Origin: a virus | Reading direction: 5' to 3' (one strand) | DNA length: 23,854 nt | IMG/VR virus record: IMGVR_UViG_3300026518_000059 | Coordinates: 1 to 23,854 of that record | Part shown: positions 14,154 through 21,377 of the stretch, piece by piece | How the letters are laid out: each line of letters opens with the position of its first letter | How positions within the stretch are numbered: position 1 is the stretch's first letter | Position numbers and translations under genes: made by a program | Notes under the pieces: generated by a model | Seen by the model: the letters and a program-made list of their open reading frames with translations, nothing else | Told to the model about the DNA's origin: nothing | Databases searched by the model: none

Positions 14154-14180
14154 ATTTCAATCTCCTTAAGTTATCTGTTC

Positions 14181-14519
14181 TTAATTCTGGATCAGCAGCA
14201 CTTCGATGAAGTCGCCGGCTGCGGCTGCGGCCTGTAGCGCCCGGCCAACTGTGACGCCTGTGGTTTTGGTAACAGCCCGGCCTGTTGCATCTGTTTCGAC
14301 CGCAGCGCCCGCCGCAATAGCGCCGCCGGCCTCAACAATGGCCGTGCCGACCACATCGATCGCCAGGCCTGCATTCAGCGTGGCATCTTCCCTAGCCACG
14401 CCAAGGGTGTTGACCCCGGCGCCAGCCTGAGTGTTGCCGGGGGTGACAAAACGGTGCTTTGTGATTGCGCCAGATGCCACGATGGACAGTGTTAAAATGG
14501 AAATGGATTGCATACTCAT
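14181..14519 (-). CDS. Capsid decoration/cement protein, DUF2190 family
   Basis: This 112-residue protein is very rich in Ala, Gly, Thr and Val, with the DUF2190 pattern: ITKHRFVTPGNTQAGAGVNTLGVAREDA, GLAIDVVGTAIVEAGGAIAAGAAVETDATGRAV, and VGRALQAAAAAGDFIEVLL. It is a small beta-barrel trimer that fastens the mature shell. An AGGAG ribosome binding site overlaps the protease end. It lies between the protease/scaffold and the major capsid gene, matching phage lambda D-like positions. Confidence 0.93.
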   Translation of the reverse strand: MSMQSISILTLSIVASGAITKHRFVTPGNTQAGAGVNTLGVAREDATLNAGLAIDVVGTAIVEAGGAIAAGAAVETDATGRAVTKTTGVTVGRALQAAAAAGDFIEVLLIQN

Positions 14520-14522
14520 GGT

Positions 14523-15029
14523 TTATTCTCCTGTTGAGACGGCCTTGACCGCAGTGATATAATCAACCTTGTTGGACTCCGCGAAGGCGATCGCTTTAGC
14601 ATGGATCGCGGCCTTTTCGCTGTTCACCTCAAAACCGGCCGGCACATTCACAGTCACCCCCAGTCCTTTATCAACTTCATCGCCCGATGCGTGCTCACCG
14701 AATTCAACAACCTTCGGCTGCGCATCCAGATAGCCCTTCATAAATTCCAGCGGCGTTTTCTTCACAGTCTCCTCGCCTTCTGCGAAATCGACCGTGGCCT
14801 CATGCTCCAGGCCGGCCATGAACTCGATCAGATTATCTTTCTGCGCCGGCATCACCTTGCCTGCATTCACCAGCGCTTCGACAAAGTCGGCACACGCGCT
14901 GCGGTGTGCCAACCGCTCCCGCTCCACCAATGCCTGTTCACGCTCGGAGAACGCCGCATTCTGGGCATTCAGTTCTTCCTGCCGGGCATCCAGCTCCGCC
15001 TGTCTGGCGGCAAGTTCTTCAGGTGTCAT
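14523..15029 (-). CDS. Z: Nested scaffold protein (Mu gpZ type), internal start in the protease gene
   Basis: An in-frame ATG at 15029 is preceded by AAGGAGG with a 5-nt spacer, a nearly perfect ribosome binding site inside the protease frame. The product would have 168 residues. Its first 45 form a heptad-like coiled coil (ELAARQAELDARQEEL..., SEREQALVERERLA), then helical segments, ending in KVDYITAVKAV. In Mu the scaffold Z is made the same way from the 3' part of gene I. Expected role: assembly core of the prohead, digested by the protease. Confidence 0.8.
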   Translation of the reverse strand: MTPEELAARQAELDARQEELNAQNAAFSEREQALVERERLAHRSACADFVEALVNAGKVMPAQKDNLIEFMAGLEHEATVDFAEGEETVKKTPLEFMKGYLDAQPKVVEFGEHASGDEVDKGLGVTVNVPAGFEVNSEKAAIHAKAIAFAESNKVDYITAVKAVSTGE

Positions 15030-15710
15030 CTCACCCTCCTTTAATGTTTTTTCTGAAAATGCAGGGGTGATTTCCCCTTGGGGTTGTTCTTTTTTTTCTT
15101 TCGCCGCTTCGGCCTGGAGATAATCAACGTCATATCCCGAGACGGCCACGTCGGCATCCTCTTTGCCGAACTTAGCCAGAATCCACTCACGCAGATTGCG
15201 CCACATACCAGCCTCGATACGATCCTCAAATTCTCCGAACTCCACCGTAAGGATATCGCCATCACCTTCCCCTTCCCCAAACTCAAACCCGCTGAGCCCT
15301 TTAATGGCAGGCGCCTGTGCGCCGAGAAAGCCAAGGTGACGCGGATACCATACGCCGGGAGCCGGGTTCAATTCATTGTCGGGGTGGTAGAAAGACATAC
15401 TGCGTTTTTTGAAAGCGCCGGAGTTATGCAGCTCAGCAAAATCGGGATTCACCTGTTTGGGAGTGACATAAAAATCAGCACCATCCACAGCACATGATTC
15501 AATCCAGCCATAGGCCGGCGCCTTGCCTTCGGGATGGCCAATCACCAGGGGTGCTTCGTGCAGATCAGGGTTGTATGCTTTTGCGGACTCCGCCAGATCG
15601 GCAGCGGTAATGGTCACCTTCTGGCCAAGCCTTGTGGTGTGCGTGCCTGCGATAAATGCATGGATGGGTTTGGTTTCGCCTGCTTTCCTGTTTGCCATAG
15701 GGCGAACCAT
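14523..15710 (-). CDS. I: Prohead maturation protease, with C-terminal scaffold domain (Mu gpI type)
   Basis: This protein has about 395 residues from ATG 15710. The protease part begins KPIHAFIAGTHT and continues with DLHEAPLVIGHPEGKAPAYGWI, FAELHNSGAFKKRSMSFYHP and GVWYPRHLGFLGAQAPAIKGL, the motif series of Mu-type capsid proteases. A Lys/Glu-rich linker (KEKKEQPQGE) follows, then a coiled-coil scaffold part. The open frame extends to ATG 15773 and TTG 15806, but a strong terminator lies over that part. Homologues start at about the KPIHAF segment, so ATG 15710 or 15698 is preferred, though neither has a clear ribosome binding site. Named by analogy with Mu gene I; the tail gene at 9353-10000 is the unrelated P2 gene I. 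Confidence 0.92.
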   Translation of the reverse strand: MVRPMANRKAGETKPIHAFIAGTHTTRLGQKVTITAADLAESAKAYNPDLHEAPLVIGHPEGKAPAYGWIESCAVDGADFYVTPKQVNPDFAELHNSGAFKKRSMSFYHPDNELNPAPGVWYPRHLGFLGAQAPAIKGLSGFEFGEGEGDGDILTVEFGEFEDRIEAGMWRNLREWILAKFGKEDADVAVSGYDVDYLQAEAAKEKKEQPQGEITPAFSEKTLKEGEMTPEELAARQAELDARQEELNAQNAAFSEREQALVERERLAHRSACADFVEALVNAGKVMPAQKDNLIEFMAGLEHEATVDFAEGEETVKKTPLEFMKGYLDAQPKVVEFGEHASGDEVDKGLGVTVNVPAGFEVNSEKAAIHAKAIAFAESNKVDYITAVKAVSTGE

Positions 15711-15717
15711 AGGGGGT

Positions 15718-15757
15718 AAAAAAAACGATCCCTCCGGAACCGCTTCCGCAGGGATCG
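15718..15757 (-). terminator. Strong intrinsic terminator in front of the protease
   Basis: On the minus strand CGATCCCT (15757-15750) pairs with AGGGATCG (15733-15726). After one mismatch CGGAA pairs with TTCCG around a GCGG loop, and eight T follow directly (15725-15718). It lies between gpG and the protease domain. If the longer protease frame were used it would be inside coding sequence; with start 15710 it is just upstream of the gene. Confidence 0.85.
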
Positions 15758-15833
15758 CATCTTCACCTGTCATGGGTAAGATGCCTCGGTTATGCGGTAT
15801 TGGCAAGGATTGGCCTGCGGCGGGACGCCCCTA

Positions 15834-15872
15834 CAATGAAATGCGGTTATACATCGCGTAATGATTTCATTG
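15834..15872. repeat. Inverted repeat across the gpG stop codon
   Basis: Arms of 9 bp (CAATGAAAT at 15834-15842 and ATTTCATTG at 15864-15872) surround a 21-nt loop and cover the end of the gpG gene. No T-run follows the hairpin on either strand. An adjacent GC-rich GTAGGGGCGTCCCGCC (minus strand) resembles edges of dispersed palindromic repeats, but only one copy is seen here. Confidence 0.4.
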
Positions 15873-16313
15873 CAGCGCAGCGGCAATATGATCATCGATG
15901 ATGTGCAGAATCTCCGCCTCATCGTCGCTACTGATGCCCAGGAACGGCCGGGCGGGGATGGCGCCATCTTCCGAGCCGAACTGGTGGGTCGCGCCGTAGA
16001 TCAGATTGGTGCCGAATTCCAGTTCATTGCCGCTGTTATTGTAGTGCAAGGATCCCATCAGGTCACCATGCTCAATCAACACCTTGTCAGCGTTCTTCTT
16101 TTTGCGCGCCAGCGTACTTTCGGCCAATGGCTCCCATTGCTTGCCTTCCGGATCCACGCCATCGGCAAAGCGCTGCCGGTGGGATCGAATCAGGTGTTCA
16201 CCAATCTCCGTAAGTGCAGGGGATATATCTCCGGCCACCTGCGCCAGCCGCTTTAGCCTGGCTTTCACTTCCTTATCATCGTAGGTGATGTGGATAATGC
16301 TTGCGCCTGCCAT
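15867..16313 (-). CDS. G: Virion morphogenesis protein, Mu gpG / P2 gpS family
   Basis: This 148-residue protein has the family order: a charged helical N-terminus (DDKEVKARLKRLAQVAGDISPALTEIGEHLIRSHRQRF), then DPEGKQWEPLAESTLARKK, HGDLMGSLHY, LEFGTNLIYGATHQFGSEDGAIPARPFLGIS, and an acidic helix. These proteins work at the head-tail joint or tail completion. The start has AGGAG 7 nt upstream. It is separated from the MuF gene by a 101-nt gap with a hairpin, one of the few places where the operon is not tightly packed. Confidence 0.92.
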   Translation of the reverse strand: MAGASIIHITYDDKEVKARLKRLAQVAGDISPALTEIGEHLIRSHRQRFADGVDPEGKQWEPLAESTLARKKKNADKVLIEHGDLMGSLHYNNSGNELEFGTNLIYGATHQFGSEDGAIPARPFLGISSDDEAEILHIIDDHIAAALQ

Positions 16314-16385
16314 GATAATCTCCTATAATGCTCCTGATCTCATGTGCGCTAGAGGGTTCCGGCTACCCGGCAATGACGTACAGAG

Positions 16386-16415
16386 AGAAAGGCTGCGCCG
16401 GAACGCAGCCTTTCT
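16386..16415. terminator. Hairpin terminator touching the MuF stop codon
   Basis: A perfect 12-bp stem (AGAAAGGCTGCG / CGCAGCCTTTCT) with a 6-nt loop begins at the last base of the MuF stop codon. On the minus strand it is followed by a pyrimidine-rich CTCTCTG, on the plus strand by TATTTTA. It could act in both directions. In the leftward direction the U-tract is poor, so partial read-through into gpG is likely. Confidence 0.6.
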
Positions 16416-17680
16416 TATTTTACTGCGCGCTTATAGAGGCGAACCCCGCGCCTGTTCTTATCCACCTTCCGATTAAAATCATCTGAGCTTTCCGATGTGT
16501 GTACGGTTATGCCTTCCCATGCCCCGGTGTTGCGCTGCATAACAATCAAGGCAAGATATTGCTCGCCGCCAACAATGTAGCGACTCACATACGCTCGGCT
16601 GGTAATGGCTGTCGCCTCTTTGCGATGCCATTCAACCCACGTCCAAATCTCATCAGGATGCTTCAGGGAATCAGCCAGCATATTCAATTGCGCGCTGCGG
16701 GTACCTTTACCCATCTTCCACCTGCCAGAATCGTTTTTAAACATGGCATCAGAAATCACCACAGCCTCGCCGCTAACATCGGTGAAGATGACTGGTTTTC
16801 CTACATCTGCCTTAAATTGCTTCAGGAACAGTCGGGCATATTTTTCATCCTGCCCTTTTGGCATGGGCGGCAATAGCTTGTCCTTGGGAAACGAACGGGG
16901 ATCCTGCATCAAATCCGGCGCGCCGCGCTCCGGCACCACCTTGAAATCATGTTTGCCGGTTTGGTCAAAGGGGAATGGAGATACATCACTGGCGCGCAGG
17001 GCGTGCGCATGCATCCAGGATGATCGACCCGGCGCATAAGCCCAGCCGGGGCCAACACCCTCAGGCACGGTGAGGGTGCGCGGATTCGGGCCGCGTGTGC
17101 CGATCTCCACTTTGCGCATGGAAAGATTGGGAGAGTCGGATATTTTCAGCCCCTTGCGATTCAATGCCGCCTTGCTGTGGCCGGTCACGGTGCATTTGCA
17201 GCCAAAACCATTCGGTGGGTAATTCGTATCCCAGAATGGATCATCCTTCGGCAGGATCAGGCCATCCCATTGCACATGCTGCTGACGGGCATTTTCAGAT
17301 GCGGGCGAGTGGTGATATTGCCAGTAGTCCAGCTTCTGCAGCTGGGCATATCGTCCGGCCTGATAGCTGGTGCGCAGGTTGGTTTCATAGATCACGCGCG
17401 AACGCCAGCCGCGCTTGCCGTTATATTCCCAGCCATGCGCCTCTACGATGCGATCAAACTCTTTGCGGAATTCGGCCAGGGTAGAGCCGTTTTCAATAGC
17501 CTTCTGAACCGATGCCTGGAAATCCTCCAGCAGCGCCATGCGATTGGCGCCGGCCACCACAAAGGCGTGGTCATGATTGCCGTGGATCATATCTGTCCAT
17601 GAGCGAGTTGGCAGCGCCAGTTTCTTTCTGAAAAAGGCGATCTGCGCATCAAACGGCAAAGAGCCGTGCTTCACCGCCAT
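16415..17680 (-). CDS. F: Minor head protein (Mu gpF family) fused to a PBECR2-like nuclease domain
   Basis: This protein has 421 residues. Residues 1-175 are the MuF domain: SLPFDAQIAFFRKKL, HAFVVAGA, YETNLRTSYQAGRYAQL, QHVQWDGLILPKDDPFWDTNYPPNGFGCKCTV. Residues about 180-285 are a linker. Residues 285-419 form a second domain: FLKQFKADVGKPVIFTDVSGEAVVISDAMF, then HPDEIWTWVEWH, and the strand pair SRAYVSRYIVGGEQYLALIVM with a basic tail. This matches the phage-Barnase-EndoU-ColicinE5/D-RelE-type nuclease domain found at the end of some MuF proteins (family knowledge). gpF binds the portal inside the head, so the extra domain could be delivered with the DNA. Start ATG 17680 has only a weak ribosome binding site. 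Confidence 0.92.
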   Translation of the reverse strand: MAVKHGSLPFDAQIAFFRKKLALPTRSWTDMIHGNHDHAFVVAGANRMALLEDFQASVQKAIENGSTLAEFRKEFDRIVEAHGWEYNGKRGWRSRVIYETNLRTSYQAGRYAQLQKLDYWQYHHSPASENARQQHVQWDGLILPKDDPFWDTNYPPNGFGCKCTVTGHSKAALNRKGLKISDSPNLSMRKVEIGTRGPNPRTLTVPEGVGPGWAYAPGRSSWMHAHALRASDVSPFPFDQTGKHDFKVVPERGAPDLMQDPRSFPKDKLLPPMPKGQDEKYARLFLKQFKADVGKPVIFTDVSGEAVVISDAMFKNDSGRWKMGKGTRSAQLNMLADSLKHPDEIWTWVEWHRKEATAITSRAYVSRYIVGGEQYLALIVMQRNTGAWEGITVHTSESSDDFNRKVDKNRRGVRLYKRAVK

Positions 17681-17791
17681 GAGAGATACTCTGTAACATA
17701 GTTATAACACGCTAGAGCAAGGGGGTTCGTTTTTTTGTGTCTGTTGGTGCGTCGGACTCTGTAAAAGCGACTCAGCGGCGATTCTGCGGGC
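17681..17791 (-). promoter_or_regulatory. Gap before MuF with possible extended -10 promoter
   Basis: This 111-nt gap between portal and MuF has no ORF on either strand. On the minus strand TGTTATAAC (17709-17701) is an extended -10 element (TATAAC, 5/6) with no recognisable -35 17 nt upstream. It lies about 20 nt before the MuF ATG. A weak internal promoter for the head genes is possible; there is no other evidence. Confidence 0.3.
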
Positions 17792-19348
17792 TCACCTCTC
17801 ACGGTTTACCTCATACTGCCCCGTCAACTCTGCCGTTGTCAATGCTTTGGCCATCACCTCGGTGATCTTCTCTGTGCTCATATCGCCCAGCAGCTCCGGC
17901 AGCCGGTTAGCGAATTCAGACAGATCGGCCACTTCATCGAGCAGGCCGCGCACCTGGTTAATCATGGCATCGGTGATCGGTGCAGCCTCTTTGGCCAACT
18001 GATCCGCCAGCAGCTCTGCAGCATCCGGCGCCGCCGCATGTTCGGCAAAGGATGCCGGGGGGCTGCCACCCGTCTTCGCGGGGGTGGCGGCAGGTGTGGT
18101 ATTGGACATGGGCGCGGATGGATCCCCCAGCTTCACATCGTACTGCTCTTCCACATAGACCTGATCGAGATGGCGGCCGGATGCCTGGCTCAGCTTCAGA
18201 TCGCGATCCGCCTTTTCACCCAGATCTTCGCAATCTTCCATATCGCGCCAGATATGCGGCGCTGCAGCACCGGGAAAGTTGAACTCGGTAAACCAGTACA
18301 TCAGCGTTTCATTCAGCGTGTCCGAAAGCAGATCGGCATCGGATTTGGCAACGGCATCCTTGACCCCTTCATGCACATTACCCAGTGCCTGACTGCCGCG
18401 ATCGCCCTGTGATGTGGTCAGCGTTTGCGACAGCACCGCCGTGGTAATGGCCTGATCCATGCGATCAATCAGTTGCTCATGCGTGCTGATGCCCGATTTT
18501 GCCGCCTCAATCAACTCCACTGCCATGCCTTCAGGTACTGCGGTGACCGAATTGGAACGCAGGGCGCGCAAGGCATCCAGCATCCTGTTTTTGGTCGCTT
18601 CATCGGCATCGGATGGATAAGTGCCCTTAGCCGATGGCGAGCCGAATTTATCGATAAACTGCAGCCACAGCCCCATGCCTTCGCGCTTGAATCGCACCGG
18701 CCAGTAGAGCCAGTAGCCCAGGCCAGTGCCATACGGGTTGTCATCATCCAGCCCGCCCACCGAATGCACGATGAATTTGCGCGGCGGCAGTTCTTCACCC
18801 TCAAAAGGCTTGTCACGTGTTTTCAGGCGCAGCACCGGCTCCAGCCGCAAGGCGCGCTTCACATCCTCATAACTGTTGCTGGCAGGCGTGCTGGTGTGCA
18901 GTGGTGCAAACACAAAACGCTGTGATCGCTTGATTTTGATCGCAGCCGGCCAGATCATGCCATCTTTGAGACTCCAGATGATTTCACCCACGCCCCAGCC
19001 CTTGAGCAGCGCCTGCAGCAGAAATCTCTCTGTCAGCCGATCAAAGCGCAGCGATCGAATCATCTCCTCCGCTGCTTCGGCGGCACGCTTATCCAGCGCC
19101 GAATCGCCGCCGGCGCGCACATCATAATCGCGCGATGTAACCGCTGTGATGCGTTGTTGCAGACATGATCGCACCCGATCATCACGATAGACATCCTCAT
19201 AGACCGAGAGCTTGCCGCCCACGGATTTAAGTACTTTATCTTCATTGATGCGGATATTGCCCAGATAACCGCGCGTGATATCAACTTGCGGATCATCGCT
19301 GGCATACTCGATGGTGAGATCGCTGCTTATTTTTGTTGTACTTGTCAT
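17792..19348 (-). CDS. Portal protein, DUF935 family (Mu gp29)
   Basis: This 518-residue protein starts at ATG 19348, 1 nt after the preceding stop (TGA A ATG); the longer frame overlaps the neighbouring gene and was rejected. DUF935 features are GYLGNIRINEDKVL, YEDVYRDDRVRSCLQQRITAVTSRDY, RFLLQALLKGWGVGEIIW, GYWLYWPVRFKREGMGLWLQFIDKFGSPSAKGTYPSDA, and SQTLTTSQGDRGSQALGNVHEGVKDA. The C-terminal 120 residues (Ala/Pro-rich, then a helical LLDEVADLSEFANRLPELL) are probably inside the head and near MuF. It forms the dodecameric DNA channel at the head vertex. Confidence 0.96.
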   Translation of the reverse strand: MTSTTKISSDLTIEYASDDPQVDITRGYLGNIRINEDKVLKSVGGKLSVYEDVYRDDRVRSCLQQRITAVTSRDYDVRAGGDSALDKRAAEAAEEMIRSLRFDRLTERFLLQALLKGWGVGEIIWSLKDGMIWPAAIKIKRSQRFVFAPLHTSTPASNSYEDVKRALRLEPVLRLKTRDKPFEGEELPPRKFIVHSVGGLDDDNPYGTGLGYWLYWPVRFKREGMGLWLQFIDKFGSPSAKGTYPSDADEATKNRMLDALRALRSNSVTAVPEGMAVELIEAAKSGISTHEQLIDRMDQAITTAVLSQTLTTSQGDRGSQALGNVHEGVKDAVAKSDADLLSDTLNETLMYWFTEFNFPGAAAPHIWRDMEDCEDLGEKADRDLKLSQASGRHLDQVYVEEQYDVKLGDPSAPMSNTTPAATPAKTGGSPPASFAEHAAAPDAAELLADQLAKEAAPITDAMINQVRGLLDEVADLSEFANRLPELLGDMSTEKITEVMAKALTTAELTGQYEVNRER

Positions 19349-19349
19349 T

Positions 19350-19895
19350 TCACCACCCCGTCGACCGCAATAGCAGTGCCAGCGGCACATAGAGAGCCAG
19401 CAGCCAGACACTGATTGCATAGCGCCTGATACGCTTTTCCAGCGCCTGCGTGGATCGTTTGTTGATTTCATCCAGCGTGGAGAGCAGACGCGCTTCTGTT
19501 TGATGGTCGGCCAATGCGTAAGGCTCATTAAACTCAACCATCAGCATGCCGGGAAGGGTAGCCTGCTGTGGTGACATCAGCGCCACTGAGAGGGCAAAGC
19601 CGCAAGCAAAACCAAAAGCCAGCCACAGATCGGCATGATGACCGCCAAACAGCCCCGCCGCTGTAAACAACGCTGACGCGGCCAGCCATAGATGCCCCAT
19701 GTTGCCCGCGCGTGTCACCACCGCCAGTTCACGTGCAATCAGGCGATCATGCATGCGCCGCGCTTCATCGATAAGCAGCTGCACCACTTCCTGCCTGGCC
19801 GGCTCCGGCAGTGGTGATGATTGCCCTGTTTCAACATTCAATACGACATTCAGTGCATCATCGTTACTCATGTTTAGCTTTGTCTTGTCAGCCAT
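19350..19895 (-). CDS. Three-helix membrane protein between terminase and portal, unknown function
   Basis: This 181-residue protein starts behind AGGAG (7-nt spacer). Residues 1-60 are soluble and charged (PARQEVVQLLIDEARRMHDRLIARELAVVTR). Hydrophobic segments lie at about residues 66-85, 89-108 and 159-177, separated by a helical stretch (LLSTLDEINKRSTQALEKRIRR). No family is recognised. Mu itself has no gene here. Possible roles are a second holin-like or envelope-associated protein or a superinfection factor; none is shown by the sequence. The reading frame is well supported by spacing (9 nt after terminase, 1 nt before portal). Confidence 0.75.
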   Translation of the reverse strand: MADKTKLNMSNDDALNVVLNVETGQSSPLPEPARQEVVQLLIDEARRMHDRLIARELAVVTRAGNMGHLWLAASALFTAAGLFGGHHADLWLAFGFACGFALSVALMSPQQATLPGMLMVEFNEPYALADHQTEARLLSTLDEINKRSTQALEKRIRRYAISVWLLALYVPLALLLRSTGW

Positions 19896-19904
19896 AAAAG
19901 ACTC

Positions 19905-21368
19905 CTATCGCGCGCCGGAAATGCCGGCGCTTGCTCCCATAAATGCGCCATAGTCAATATCCATTTCGCCCGTGTAGGCGGAACGGTCGGATGGCTTCGC
20001 ATCGGTTACAAAATCAACGTCGGCAACCGGCGTGGATGCCGCCTCGCAGGCCAGCGCCAGCGCCCAGAAGCGGTCGGCATGGCCGGCGGCGGTGCGTTCG
20101 GCGGTGAAGCGGATGTTGCCGGCGGCAGTGACCGTTTTGGTGACGGCACGCAGATCGGCGCGCACCACCGGATCGTAGGGGATGCGCAACTTGCGATCCT
20201 CCATGCGGCCGCGCACCGGATAGGCCATCGCCTCTTTGACTTGCCCGGAGAAGGTGACCAGCTCCACGCGATGCGCACCGAACTTCGCCTGGGCATCATC
20301 GCCCCAGCCGATGCCGAGGCCTGTATAGTCGAAATCGGTGCGGCGGCAGTGCGCAATCCACGGCCAGATGATCTTCTCCTGATCCGGCTTGCTCATCTTC
20401 TTCAGCGTGATGATCTTGCGCGTATAGAAGACATCGCCCAGTTTCTCGATAATCCACAGCACGGTCAGATCGCTGGTGCGGCCGATATCGAGCCCGGCAT
20501 AGAATTGCCGCTTCGATGCAGTGCTGACAAACGCATCGTAATCGATTTCCCAGGGCTCACCGGCGCCATATTCGCATGAGGCGATCAGGTCGTATTCCAG
20601 GAAGGCGCCATCATCATCGCCCGGGATGCACATATATTCCTGCTGGAATGATTCATCGTCAGCACAGCCATTGCGGATAAAGTCGAAATAGTCCGCCTCA
20701 TCCATATCCTGCTGCTCGGCGTCAACTGGCAGCGCCTGCTGCAGTTTGTAGAGGAAGCCCTGATCGAGCGCATCCTGCAGCGTCACTCTGTGCAGGCTCA
20801 GCTTTTTCGGATTGCCTTTTTCCCTGGCTTCGGTGATCAGTTCATTGAAGAAGTTCTTACTGCCGCGATGGGTGGAGATCACCTCCATCTGGCCGCCCCA
20901 TGTCAGGCCTGGGTAGGCAATGCTCCACATCTGGCGCGGATCGTTGCCGAGGGCAAACTCATCGAGCACACGGCCGCCGCGCTTGCCGGCCTGCGCATCG
21001 GGGTTGGAGCTCATGGAGTAGATGCAGCGGCCGGAGGCGAAACGCAGCACCTGCGCGGAGATGTTGCGCTTCTCATCGAGCACCACCTCGCCCAGATCCT
21101 GCGCAGCGGCATCGAATGCCTTCGCCCACATCTTGCAATCCATCAGAAACAGCTTGGCCTGAATCTCATCGCGGGAAGATACCCACATGTCCCACTTTGC
21201 ACCGGCCACAGAAACCCGCTCAACCAGCGGATAGGCAGTGCTCCACGATAAGCCGATCTGGCGCGACTTCTCCATCAATTTCAGCCGGGATCGATCCTTG
21301 ATCCAGCGCTCCTGATACGGGAGAAAGATCGCGTCGGGGTTGGCGGGGATGCATTTTGCGCGACCCAT
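19905..21368 (-). CDS. Large terminase subunit, Mu gp28 type
   Basis: This 487-residue protein is the packaging motor ATPase and nuclease. A deviant Walker A lies at residues 33-43 (EKSRQIGLSWS), Walker B at about 134-139 (VLDEFA), and the coupling motif at about 165-169 (STHRG). The C-terminal nuclease begins AGLDIGRTSDLTVLW (D294), with further acids in FDYTGLGIGWGDDA and in GHADRFWALALA. GAGG lies about 10 nt before ATG 21368. It pairs with the small subunit directly upstream. Headful packaging with host flanks is known for Mu-type enzymes but cannot be seen here. Confidence 0.96.
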   Translation of the reverse strand: MGRAKCIPANPDAIFLPYQERWIKDRSRLKLMEKSRQIGLSWSTAYPLVERVSVAGAKWDMWVSSRDEIQAKLFLMDCKMWAKAFDAAAQDLGEVVLDEKRNISAQVLRFASGRCIYSMSSNPDAQAGKRGGRVLDEFALGNDPRQMWSIAYPGLTWGGQMEVISTHRGSKNFFNELITEAREKGNPKKLSLHRVTLQDALDQGFLYKLQQALPVDAEQQDMDEADYFDFIRNGCADDESFQQEYMCIPGDDDGAFLEYDLIASCEYGAGEPWEIDYDAFVSTASKRQFYAGLDIGRTSDLTVLWIIEKLGDVFYTRKIITLKKMSKPDQEKIIWPWIAHCRRTDFDYTGLGIGWGDDAQAKFGAHRVELVTFSGQVKEAMAYPVRGRMEDRKLRIPYDPVVRADLRAVTKTVTAAGNIRFTAERTAAGHADRFWALALACEAASTPVADVDFVTDAKPSDRSAYTGEMDIDYGAFMGASAGISGAR

Positions 21369-21377
21369 GCGGCTAGC

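Noticed and set aside
19349-19537. N-terminal extension of the portal frame
   Set aside because: It overlaps the membrane protein gene; the DUF935 part begins at ATG 19348, just behind the preceding stop.
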